Shown: positions 28,126-35,714 of the stretch, one piece after another
Numbering within the stretch: position 1 is the first letter of the stretch
Layout of the letters: each line of letters begins with the position of its first letter
Assembly (NCBI RefSeq): GCF_014204415.1
Contig: NZ_JACHLE010000001.1
Location: forward strand, 1,736,001 to 1,800,000
Reading direction: 5' to 3'
DNA from: Chryseobacterium defluvii
Lineage (GTDB): Bacteria; Bacteroidota; Bacteroidia; Flavobacteriales; Weeksellaceae
DNA: 64,000 bases
Program-made: the position numbers and the translations under genes
The notes under the pieces: generated by a model
What the model saw: the letters and a program-made list of their open reading frames with translations, nothing else
Databases searched by the model: none
Told to the model about the DNA's origin: nothing

Positions 28126-29145
28126 ATGAGTACCGAAACATTAGAAAAAGCCAAATCCGCTATTCCGGTCAGAGGTTTTTTAGATATAAAAGATATTGCG
28201 ATCCCACAGGGAGAAGAACTGGTAAAAGCGATCCTGGAGCTCAAAAAAGAAAAAAATGCCGTTATCTTAGCCCATTATTACCAGCCGGGAGAAATTCAGG
28301 ATATTGCTGATTTCCTGGGAGATTCTTTACAACTGGCAAGACAGGCCAAAGAAACAGACGCGGATATGATCGTATTCTGCGGGGTACACTTCATGGCAGA
28401 AGCAGCTAAAATCCTGAATCCTTCAAAAAAAGTTGTTCTTCCCGATACAATGGCAGGATGTTCATTAGCTGACGGATGCAGCGGAGAAGGGCTTAGAAAA
28501 ATGCGCGAACAGCACCCTAATGCTTTAGTAGCTACTTATATCAATTGCAATGCAGAAACGAAGGCTGAAAGCGACATTATCGTGACCAGCTCCAATGCCG
28601 AGACCATTATTGAAGCGCTACCCAAAGACAGGCCTATCATTTTTGCTCCGGATAAAAACTTGGGAAGATACCTGATGAAGAAAACCGGACGGGATATGAT
28701 CCTTTGGGACGGAAGCTGCATTGTACATGAGGCATTCTCTATGGAAAGGATCGCTCAGCAAATGGCAGATAACCCTGATGCCAAGCTCATCGCACACCCT
28801 GAAAGTGAGGAGGCGGTTTTAAAACTGGCGCATTTCATAGGTTCCACTTCTGCCCTGTTGAACTATGTGGAAAAAGATGACTGCCAGAAATTCATTATTG
28901 CCACGGAAGAAGGAATTCTTCACGAAATGAAAAAACGGGCTCCGCATAAAGAACTGATCCCCGCATTGGTTTTTGATGAAAGCTGCAATTGCTCCGAATG
29001 CTTCTACATGAAACGCAATACCATGGAAAAAATGTATCTGTGTATGAAATATGAACTCCCCGAAATCCTTATTGACGAAGAACTTCGTTTAAAAGCATTG
29101 AAACCGATTGAGGCAATGCTGGAACTTTCAAAGAGTATAAAATAA
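28126..29145 (+). CDS. nadA: Quinolinate synthase
   Basis: Condenses iminoaspartate with dihydroxyacetone phosphate in NAD synthesis and carries a [4Fe-4S] cluster. Marks: AVILAHYYQPGEIQDIADFLGDSLQLA near residue 46, VFCGVHFMAEAAKILNP, DTMAGCSLADGC, YINCNAETKA and a C-terminal CNCSECFYMKRNTMEKMYLC. Length 339 is normal. The gap to gmk (111 bp) holds a spacer rich in CTAATTTCTA-like words, which also occur before the Nfu gene at about 6790-6825. Confidence 0.95.
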   Translation: MSTETLEKAKSAIPVRGFLDIKDIAIPQGEELVKAILELKKEKNAVILAHYYQPGEIQDIADFLGDSLQLARQAKETDADMIVFCGVHFMAEAAKILNPSKKVVLPDTMAGCSLADGCSGEGLRKMREQHPNALVATYINCNAETKAESDIIVTSSNAETIIEALPKDRPIIFAPDKNLGRYLMKKTGRDMILWDGSCIVHEAFSMERIAQQMADNPDAKLIAHPESEEAVLKLAHFIGSTSALLNYVEKDDCQKFIIATEEGILHEMKKRAPHKELIPALVFDESCNCSECFYMKRNTMEKMYLCMKYELPEILIDEELRLKALKPIEAMLELSKSIK

Positions 29146-29147
29146 AT

Positions 29148-29173
29148 AAAAGCACTGTTAAAACAGTGCTTTT
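29148..29173 (+). terminator. Terminator of nadA
   Basis: Perfect 12-bp stem AAAAGCACTGTT / AACAGTGCTTTT (29148-29159 with 29162-29173). Confidence 0.88.
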
Positions 29174-29370
29174 TAATTGTATTCATATTGATCTGGTTTA
29201 TTACTTCTACTCTCTATAATCTTTTCAGATACCTTTTATTCATTGTATAAAACAAAGATAGGATACAAAAACCTTATAGTTAGCAGTATTTAATAGGTGT
29301 ATAAGATTATTCAGCAAGTGTATAACGTATTGCTCATCTTTTGATTATTTTTGTTATATATATTATGGTC

Positions 29371-29739
29371 ATGAGTAAAATTTATCTGGAAGATGTAAAA
29401 ATATACGCTTATCATGGTGTTTTGCCTGAAGAGAACGTTATTGGTACTTATTATCTTGTGAATGTGGAGCTTCATACAGATCTGTGGAAGGCATCGGAAT
29501 CTGATGACCTGAATGATACGATAAGCTATGCCGACATTAATGAAATTCTCCATCATGAAATGAAGATCATATCCAAATTATTGGAGCATGTCGCTGGCAG
29601 GATCATTTCCAGAATTCATGAGAAATTTCCCCGAATCGATTATATTAAAATCCGCATCACCAAAACAAGTCCGCCTATGCAGGGTGAGATGAAAGGAGCA
29701 AGTATCGAATTGGAAAAAGGTTTTAAACCGGAAAGTTAA
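29371..29739 (+). CDS. folB: Dihydroneopterin aldolase
   Basis: Folate synthesis enzyme that cleaves dihydroneopterin to hydroxymethyl-dihydropterin. The 122-residue protein shows IYLEDVKIYAYHGVLPEENVIGTYYLVNVEL, the NDTISYADI segment and the C-terminal IRITKTSPPMQGEMKGASIELE with the catalytic Lys. The ATG at 29371 fits the family start; an ATG two codons earlier (29365) is an alternative. A TATTTTTG box at 29346-29353 is the likely promoter -7 element. Normal family length. Confidence 0.93.
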   Translation: MSKIYLEDVKIYAYHGVLPEENVIGTYYLVNVELHTDLWKASESDDLNDTISYADINEILHHEMKIISKLLEHVAGRIISRIHEKFPRIDYIKIRITKTSPPMQGEMKGASIELEKGFKPES

Positions 29740-29775
29740 AATATTCTTATTTTCGTTTCCTAAAAACATAAAGAA

Positions 29776-31140
29776 TTGAAATTCATTAAAATATTATTTC
29801 TGTTAGCATTCATCAGTACTTTCGGGCAAAGTACGGTGAATGATCAATTGGCGGTTTATAATTTCCCCAAGATAAAATCCAGCATTACAATGCCGGTTAC
29901 CATTCCGCTTTCTGAAATCGGAAATATGGTCAATTCTTCTGTAAAAGAGCTGATCTACCAGGATGATTCTTATACGGATAACAACAATGACCAGTTTAAA
30001 GTGAAAGTATGGAAAACCCGCCCGATACGGCTGGTAGGAGGTACCAATCAGAACCTTTTGATTGAAGTACCGTTAAAAATATGGGCGGAAAAAGGAGTAG
30101 GAACCCTCGGAGTATATTCGTATCAGGACACTACTTTTGAAACGGTGATGTATTTTAACTCTGCTTTAAGCTTTAAGAATAACTGGACAATCACGACACT
30201 CACCCAGCCCATGGGATTCAAATGGGTTACCAAACCCGTTCTGGATTATGGAAAAATAAAAATCCCCATCACTTCCATGGTTGAGAAAAGTTTAAAGGAG
30301 CAACAGGAAAAATTCTGCAAGACTATAGACCAGCAGATGGCAGCCCAGCTCAATTTTCAGCAATATGCCGTATTGGCATGGAACGCTTTTTCACAGCCCT
30401 TCCATATTTCTGAGGAATACAATACCTGGCTGAAAATAACGCCCGCCAATGTAAACATCACCCCTTTAAAATTCTATGGAAACCAGATCGACACTTCCAT
30501 TGGCATTGATGTTTATTCTGAAACCTTTACCGGAAGAAAGCCGGAAGCATCCCAGCCGATAAAAATTGCGCCCAATTTTAATTTCATTCCAATCCTTGCT
30601 GATAAATTCCTTCTTCAGACTACAGCAAATATCCCTTTTACCGAAGCGACCCAGATTGCAAAAAACATGTTCCTGAATAAAGAATATGATATGAGAGGTT
30701 CTAAAGTAAAAGTTACGGACATAAAGGTATATGGTGTTGAAAACAAGATCATGATCGAAGCGGAAACCGAAGGCTATGTAAAAGGCCGGTCGTTTATTTC
30801 AGGGATCCCGGTGTATGACGAAACCAAAAAGAAAATTGTACTGTCCGATACCAAATTCAACCTGAAAACTTCAAATATTTTACAGAAAACAGCCACTCTC
30901 CTGTTCAAAGGCAAAATTGTAAAAATGATAGAGGAAGAATACGGGATACCTACCCAGGATCTGGAAAACACTTCTAAGAAAAGCATAGAGGAAGCGTTTA
31001 ATAAAGAGTATTATAAAGGTTTAAAAATGAATGGCAGGGTTTTCAACTTAAAACCCACCCAAATCCTCTTAAATGAATCGGGCATTACAGCCGTTATTGA
31101 TACCAATGCTACTTTAAAACTGGTCGTCAACGGATTTTAA
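29776..31140 (+). CDS. DUF4403-family exported protein (TTG start)
   Basis: A 454-residue secreted or periplasmic protein. The TTG start gives a good signal peptide (MKFIKILFLLAFISTFGQS), and no ATG nearby would keep it. The mature part has two similar halves with IPLSEIGNMVNSSV...YTDNNNDQFKVKVWKTRPIRL and the later NFIPILADKFLLQTTANIPFTEATQIA plus YDMRGSKVKVTDIKVYG, typical of DUF4403. A lipid-binding BPI/TULIP-like fold has been suggested for such domains; that is family knowledge and not visible here. It follows folB by 36 bp. Confidence 0.8.
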   Translation: MKFIKILFLLAFISTFGQSTVNDQLAVYNFPKIKSSITMPVTIPLSEIGNMVNSSVKELIYQDDSYTDNNNDQFKVKVWKTRPIRLVGGTNQNLLIEVPLKIWAEKGVGTLGVYSYQDTTFETVMYFNSALSFKNNWTITTLTQPMGFKWVTKPVLDYGKIKIPITSMVEKSLKEQQEKFCKTIDQQMAAQLNFQQYAVLAWNAFSQPFHISEEYNTWLKITPANVNITPLKFYGNQIDTSIGIDVYSETFTGRKPEASQPIKIAPNFNFIPILADKFLLQTTANIPFTEATQIAKNMFLNKEYDMRGSKVKVTDIKVYGVENKIMIEAETEGYVKGRSFISGIPVYDETKKKIVLSDTKFNLKTSNILQKTATLLFKGKIVKMIEEEYGIPTQDLENTSKKSIEEAFNKEYYKGLKMNGRVFNLKPTQILLNESGITAVIDTNATLKLVVNGF

Positions 31141-31162
31141 ACTAATTAAACCATAAAAACAA

Positions 31163-31672
31163 ATGAGAAAAGTTTTGAAAATTGTAGAATATAATAAAAG
31201 CCCGATAAGTATAAGGTTTGCTAATTTGGTGATAGACAGGATTGTTGTTTTCACTTTATTTGTTTTGTTCGGGCTATTTTCTTCCCTTGCCTACCAATTC
31301 TTTAATATTGAGTTTTTTCTCAATATAGCTAATAAGCTTTCAGATATAAACAAAATTCAGGATCTGTTAATAACCTCATTTCTATATTTTCTTTATGTTT
31401 TTCTTATGGAATATTTTATCAAAGGAAGAACAATCGGTAAATATATAACTGGAACTAAAGTAATTAGTACCGATGGATCCCAACCGACCTTACTGGAATA
31501 TTTTATCAGGAATATTTCAAGATTTGTTCCTTTTGATGCTCTTTCTTTTTTTGGAGAAAATGGATGGCATGATAACTGGAGTGATACAAGAGTTGTCAAT
31601 ATCAAGAATTATGAGTCTAAGAAACAGCTAAAAGAAGAAATAAACAGCCTTGGAACAAAAGAAATTGCTTAA
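31163..31672 (+). CDS. RDD-family membrane protein
   Basis: A 169-residue inner-membrane protein. The RDD marks are R..NLVIDR at the first TM (SIRFANLVIDRIVVFTLFVLFGLF), a second TM around LLITSFLYFLYVFLMEYFIKGRTIGKYITGTKV, and the charged C-terminal tail. Function of RDD proteins is mostly unknown (some are ion exchangers). It follows the DUF4403 gene by 22 bp and its stop lies only 5 bp from the -33 box of tRNA-Cys. Confidence 0.85.
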   Translation: MRKVLKIVEYNKSPISIRFANLVIDRIVVFTLFVLFGLFSSLAYQFFNIEFFLNIANKLSDINKIQDLLITSFLYFLYVFLMEYFIKGRTIGKYITGTKVISTDGSQPTLLEYFIRNISRFVPFDALSFFGENGWHDNWSDTRVVNIKNYESKKQLKEEINSLGTKEIA

Positions 31673-31677
31673 AAAGC

Positions 31678-31708
31678 TTTGTTTGATTAATAAAAAATTT
31701 TATATTTG
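31678..31708 (+). promoter_or_regulatory. Promoter of tRNA-Cys
   Basis: TTTG at 31678-31681, a 19-bp spacer and TATATTTG at 31701-31708: a near-ideal Bacteroidota promoter, ending 14 nt before the mature tRNA. Confidence 0.8.
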
Positions 31709-31722
31709 CACACTTCAAAAAT

Positions 31723-31793
31723 GGTACTTTGGCCGAGCGGCTAGGCAGTGGTCTGCAACACCATCTACAGCGGTTCGAATCCGCTAGGTACCT
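31723..31793 (+). tRNA. tRNA-Cys (anticodon GCA)
   Basis: A 71-nt cloverleaf. The acceptor stem is GGTACTT with AGGTACC. The anticodon arm is GTGGT-CTGCAAC-ACCAT, so the anticodon is GCA. The T arm is GCGGTTCGAATCCGC. The discriminator base is T (U73), the known identity element of tRNA-Cys. CCA is not encoded. Confidence 0.97.
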
Positions 31794-31797
31794 CATT

Positions 31798-31839
31798 AAA
31801 CCTCTGGCTATCTGATTATAGATTTTCGGAGGTTTTTTT
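31798..31839 (+). terminator. Terminator after tRNA-Cys
   Basis: Stem AAACCTCTG / CGGAGGTTT (31798-31806 with 31827-31835, one G-T pair), 20-nt loop, seven T at the end. Confidence 0.75.
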
Positions 31840-32263
31840 ATGCCAGGACTTCCTTAAATTTTAAACTGAATTTTAAGAAAACGGAGATTTCTGTTTTTTT
31901 GCTTCTCATACTCCTGCCAACGTTCAATCAACAAATAACCCCGGCAGTGCATGCTAAAATTAAGGATGAAAAATAGGTGCACACTTTCTGCCGGAGCATA
32001 ATAACAAGATTTAAACTAATGGAATAATACATTTTGATGACTATATAATTTACTAAAGACTGCCTAAAAGATATATTAATTACCCATTACACACTGCTTA
32101 CATTCTGTTTTTCAAAAATAAGCGAAACGCCTTTATACAGTTTATTGATCACGCATTGTAAAATAAATCTTTATGTTACTTCATGTTTAATTATCACAAG
32201 TAAATAATGTTTTTAAAAAAGTTTCATTTTATAAAGAATCTGTTTCAAAATATACAATAGGCA
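31840..32263. other. 424-bp gene-free AT-rich stretch after tRNA-Cys
   Basis: No gene recognised. A loose inverted repeat pairs CCGGCAG (31941-31947) with CTGCCGG (31988-31994), with inner GTGCA/TGCAC helping. The rest is AT-rich and featureless. No copy of the tRNA 3' end was seen here. Confidence 0.5.
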
Positions 32264-32596
32264 TCAATTATAAAAAGATTCTTTCCATTTTGCTATGGTA
32301 TTTCTGCTTAGTTTGAAATGGGCAGCCAGTTGTTTATTATTTAATTTATATATCTTCTGATAATCAAGGATCTGTAGAATAGCAGTCTTGTCATAAGCCC
32401 TGTGCTTTCTACTGAATATTTCACTTTCCTGATCTGATATGCCAAAAATTTTTTGATTCAGTCTTATAATATCCAGATTGGACATCTTCTTCTTTAAAAG
32501 ACATCTGCATTCTTCAAATTTTTCGGGGTGATTTTTATGAAGGATTTCTGTATATATTTTTACGTAATCGGGCCTTATGCGTATTTTTCCAGCCAT
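32264..32596 (-). CDS. Small HTH protein, partner of the preceding HTH gene
   Basis: A 110-residue protein with a C-terminal HTH (YQKIYKLNNKQLAAHFKLSRNTIAKWKESF) of the kind seen in the DNA-binding part of transposases and phage regulators. The N-terminal half is a basic helical region (KIYTEILHKNHPEKFEECRCLL). It has no DDE catalytic domain. The start overlaps the end of the upstream HTH gene by 22 bp in another frame, so the two are coupled. I recognise this pair as recurring in Chryseobacterium-type genomes, often labelled transposase, but see no evidence of transposition. Confidence 0.75.
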   Translation of the reverse strand: MAGKIRIRPDYVKIYTEILHKNHPEKFEECRCLLKKKMSNLDIIRLNQKIFGISDQESEIFSRKHRAYDKTAILQILDYQKIYKLNNKQLAAHFKLSRNTIAKWKESFYN

Positions 32597-32997
32597 TTAT
32601 ATAATGTTGTTTTAGGAATTCCGTATTCTGCTATTACCTGTGATTTTGTTTTCTCACCTGTTCTGATCATAGCTAAAAGAAAATCGATTATTTCTTTAGT
32701 ATAAATGTTTTTTCGAAACTGAGGCAGCTTTGAAACCGGCTTTTTAAAGCTCTTATAATTAGCGTTACCCGGTGGGGAATATAAAATCAAATGCTGGGAG
32801 TAAATCCTGAAAAAATCGTATTCCAGCAATTTACACCATTTTAAAAGACATTCGGTATCTAAACTTTTAGCTTTGTACATGTCTGATACCTTTTGCTCTG
32901 TACACTTGAAAAACTTACAGAGACGATCCAAATGTATTTTCTTTTCCCTTACTTTTATATCAATTAAAGCTCCTATGTGAATATCTAAAAAATTCAT
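32575..32997 (-). CDS. HTH protein with transposase-like C-terminal helix-turn-helix
   Basis: A 140-residue protein with two DNA-binding-like parts: an N-terminal Cro/XRE-like helical region (KKIHLDRLCKFFKCTEQKVSDMYKAKSLDTECLLKWCKLLEYDFFRIYSQHLILY) and a C-terminal HTH (MIRTGEKTKSQVIAEYGIPKTTLYKWLEKYA), joined by a basic linker. No nuclease or recombinase motif is seen. It is the first gene of the overlapping pair, and both point away from the surface-protein genes, which lie upstream on the same strand. Probably a regulator; its target is unknown. Confidence 0.75.
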   Translation of the reverse strand: MNFLDIHIGALIDIKVREKKIHLDRLCKFFKCTEQKVSDMYKAKSLDTECLLKWCKLLEYDFFRIYSQHLILYSPPGNANYKSFKKPVSKLPQFRKNIYTKEIIDFLLAMIRTGEKTKSQVIAEYGIPKTTLYKWLEKYA

Positions 32998-33016
32998 AAC
33001 TTAAGACAGAATAAAG

Positions 33017-33052
33017 AAGCATAATGTCAATAATAATATTAACATTATGCTT
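33017..33052. terminator. Hairpin between the surface-protein gene and the HTH pair
   Basis: Stem AAGCATAATGT / ACATTATGCTT (33017-33027 with 33042-33052). It lies downstream of the 645-aa gene on the minus strand, and the T tract on that strand is imperfect. The + strand reading has a TTTT after it. Confidence 0.55.
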
Positions 33053-33066
33053 TTAATTATTAATGA

Positions 33067-35004
33067 TTAAGGCCAGTATGATTGTGGGTTCCTGTTTCCC
33101 TGGGACCAGCCTGAAGCACTGAAATCGACGCCTGAATCAAATATACCCGTAGGCTGAGTGGCATAAATACCATATAATATCAGATGTGGAGTTGTTTGTA
33201 CATCATATTGCTGATTTGTTCCATCAACAGAATTCCAGATTAATCTGTACTTATACCAATAATTACCTATTTTCATATTCCATCCTACGTTACCCACTTC
33301 CGCATAGAAAGTCAGCCCATTTCGTCCTGCTCCATGGGCTCCACGGGTAGAGCTACCAGCACCGGGAGCGCCTGAGCTATTAAGGTATGGGTCCAATGAT
33401 CCTAATCTTGCTCCGTTGGCCAGATTAGTCCCCGTATATGAATATTTACTGTTATCAGCCGTACTGTTTGCCGTGAATGTATAATTAGTAATGTTAGAAC
33501 CTGAAATATTTTTAACAAATACGTACCACAGTGTCAAGTAATTAGCCCAGTTTCTCATATTAGCAAAATCAAGCTGTATTCTTCCATCGCTAGGCATTCT
33601 TGAAGCCATCAGACCTTCTGTTGCATATATGGATCCGTTTTTTGTCCAATAACCATTTGAAGAATTATCCCCGCTTGCCTGCATCTCCAGCCCTGATCCT
33701 GCAATCCAAAGCGGTTTAACATCTATTTCCACTGAACATAAGTTATTGTTCGTAATTGAATTTCTTATCACATAAGTTGCTGTCTGACCATTGGCCCCAT
33801 TAGCTCCGTTTGATATTTCTTCTGATGAATTAGGAGTACTCCCCTCTGAGTTTATTCCAATGCCAACCAGCTTCGTTGCTGAATCAGCCGGCTGCAATTT
33901 AACTGAAATGGGTCCGGTTGTAGTAATCGGATTTCCTCCGTTATTAAAAGTGAACAACATTCCATTCTTATCTTCTGTGGTAATATTGATATAGCCGGGA
34001 GTACCGATAGTTAAATCCAAATTAATATAATTGCTGTCGGTTACTAATTGTTTAGTGGCATTATAAACCCCTGCAGGCGTTGCACCAGAGCAGCTATAAA
34101 TAGCGTTCCCATATGGATGTAAAATGACAATATTACAGTTTGAGCTTGAATCTGTCAGTGGTAAATTCGTATCATTTGTGTTTGGGGTTCCACTATAGTT
34201 TATAGTTATACTTGTCGTAGAAGAGGTTGCACCAGTTATTCCTGCAAAAGTATAGGCAACACCATTAATGTTCTGATTAATGGCAGGAATGTTTCCTGTA
34301 CCTGTAACTGTTACAGGTACCATAATGGTCCCCGAGCCACTAACACCGGCTGTCATACCCGGATTTACGGATGCTCCGGAACAATTATACTGATAACCGA
34401 ATGTCTGTTGGGTAGTAACTGTATAGCTGCATGAAGAAGTTACACCATTGGCCTTTATAACAAAATTAACAGGTGAACTGTTTGGAGTGCCTCCTCCTGA
34501 TAAAGTTACTGGTTGCAGGCCTGTTGCGGTAAAAGTACCTGTTGCTGCATAAACAATTCCGTTGTTATTTGTAATTTCTATATGGTAAGGACCGGTCTTT
34601 GTAACATTAACGTTAAAAATAATAGAACCTGAAGTATTTTGCCCTATGATATAGGTATTAGTATCTGCTGCCGGAAACTGTCCGCAATTAATTGTATAAT
34701 CGGCCAAAGTTGAAGGATCACAAGAGCTTTGACATAATGACATCCATTTATTCTCTGTAATATTCCAGTAATTGTAACAATCTGTATCTGTATTATAGAT
34801 TAGAAGACCATCTCTGTCTGCGTTAGTAGTTCCCGGCAAAATTGCATCTCTTTGGGCCTGTGACATCCTCGGCAGGAGAACACCCTTTGATGTTGAAACT
34901 ACATCCAGAATTGATTTAGTATTTGGGCTGGACGTACCTATTCCAACTTGAGCAAAAAATAAACAGCTACACATGAATAAGCTGAAAAATAAAATCTTTC
35001 TCAT
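33067..35004 (-). CDS. Large secreted surface protein with Ig-like repeats
   Basis: A 645-residue exported protein with signal peptide MRKILFFSLFMCSCLFFAQ. The N-terminal domain VGIGTSSPNTKSILDVVSTSKGVLLPRMSQAQRDAI and NTDTDCYNYWNITENKWMSLC is the module often found at the start of Bacteroidota surface or tail-fibre-like proteins. Then at least three Gly/Ser/Thr/Asn-rich beta units follow, each with a central Cys (ADYTINCGQF, FGYQYNCSGAS, NAIYSCSGATP), and a C-terminal domain rich in Trp and Tyr. No T9SS CTD is obvious. Its start overlaps the stop of the preceding 120-aa gene by 4 bases (ATGA). Confidence 0.8.
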   Translation of the reverse strand: MRKILFFSLFMCSCLFFAQVGIGTSSPNTKSILDVVSTSKGVLLPRMSQAQRDAILPGTTNADRDGLLIYNTDTDCYNYWNITENKWMSLCQSSCDPSTLADYTINCGQFPAADTNTYIIGQNTSGSIIFNVNVTKTGPYHIEITNNNGIVYAATGTFTATGLQPVTLSGGGTPNSSPVNFVIKANGVTSSCSYTVTTQQTFGYQYNCSGASVNPGMTAGVSGSGTIMVPVTVTGTGNIPAINQNINGVAYTFAGITGATSSTTSITINYSGTPNTNDTNLPLTDSSSNCNIVILHPYGNAIYSCSGATPAGVYNATKQLVTDSNYINLDLTIGTPGYINITTEDKNGMLFTFNNGGNPITTTGPISVKLQPADSATKLVGIGINSEGSTPNSSEEISNGANGANGQTATYVIRNSITNNNLCSVEIDVKPLWIAGSGLEMQASGDNSSNGYWTKNGSIYATEGLMASRMPSDGRIQLDFANMRNWANYLTLWYVFVKNISGSNITNYTFTANSTADNSKYSYTGTNLANGARLGSLDPYLNSSGAPGAGSSTRGAHGAGRNGLTFYAEVGNVGWNMKIGNYWYKYRLIWNSVDGTNQQYDVQTTPHLILYGIYATQPTGIFDSGVDFSASGWSQGNRNPQSYWP

Positions 35005-35363
35005 CGTTTGTTTGTTTTTGTATTAAATTCTGACGATATATTCTCTTTTTTTGATCCCGAAGAATCATCTACCCCGCACATTTTTTTCCAGTTATTAGCC
35101 AATGCGCTGTAATAATTAAAACACTTTTCATCTACATTGTAGATTAATAACCCATTATCTTGTGCGGAAATGTTGATGGCATTTCTTTCAGAAGTGGTAA
35201 GCCTAGGAAATAAAACTCCGGCATTTTTAGAATGAACATCCAGTATGGCCTTCTCATCAGGTGAGGAATAAGAAATATCTTTGCTTATACCCACATTACC
35301 TCCCTGCTGAGAATGTGCCAGTCCAAATGACAGATAAAGGAAAATAATTAATTTTTTTTTCAT
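35001..35363 (-). CDS. Small secreted protein with the same N-terminal module as its neighbour
   Basis: A 120-residue exported protein (signal MKKKLIIFLYLSFGLAHSQ). The mature part is one copy of the module seen in the 645-aa protein: KAILDVHSKNAGVLFPRLTTSERNAI then NGLLIYNVDEKCFNYYSALANNWKKMCG, matching LDV.S..GVL.PR, GLLIYN, C.NY and W..(M/L)C. It ends soon after with a polar tail. It is translationally coupled to the big gene and could be a duplicated, stand-alone form of that N-terminal domain. Confidence 0.75.
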   Translation of the reverse strand: MKKKLIIFLYLSFGLAHSQQGGNVGISKDISYSSPDEKAILDVHSKNAGVLFPRLTTSERNAINISAQDNGLLIYNVDEKCFNYYSALANNWKKMCGVDDSSGSKKENISSEFNTKTNKR

Positions 35364-35714
35364 CTCTATAGAATAATTTAAATTTGTTTGTATTTATTTC
35401 AGCCCAATGATTAGTTCATTAATCCTAGATACTTTCATTTAAAATCAGGTTGACAAACCTAGTGGAAAATTGAACATTTTATTGAATATTTTGGGTTACA
35501 AAAGGTAAACCGCAACACCGGCATGGTATACAAAAGGTAAACGGAATTTATTTAAAATACTGAATTTCAATTATTTATTTCCATCATTTATCATAATAAA
35601 TATTTACCTGTCATATGAAAGTGTTTATAGTTTTATATTTGCCCTACCCATCCAGAATATATGGTTCGTTATTAATCCCGATATTTTTATACAAAATTGG
35701 TAAGCCTTAACTCT
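35364..35714. promoter_or_regulatory. Divergent promoter region with a 14-bp direct repeat
   Basis: A 351-bp gap between the surface operon (-) and the TPR/HTH gene (+). Two copies of TACAAAAGGTAAAC lie at 35497-35510 and 35529-35542, 32 bp apart (about three helical turns). A TATATTTG box for the + gene lies at 35634-35641. The repeats are candidates for binding by the adjacent HTH-containing proteins. Confidence 0.6.

Noticed and set aside
31723..31793. Duplicate of the tRNA-Cys 3' end as an island attachment site
   Set aside because: No second copy of the GCGGTTCGAATCCGC part was found by eye within the window.
32264..32997. Calling the HTH pair an insertion sequence
   Set aside because: No catalytic domain, no terminal inverted repeats and no target duplication were seen around the pair.
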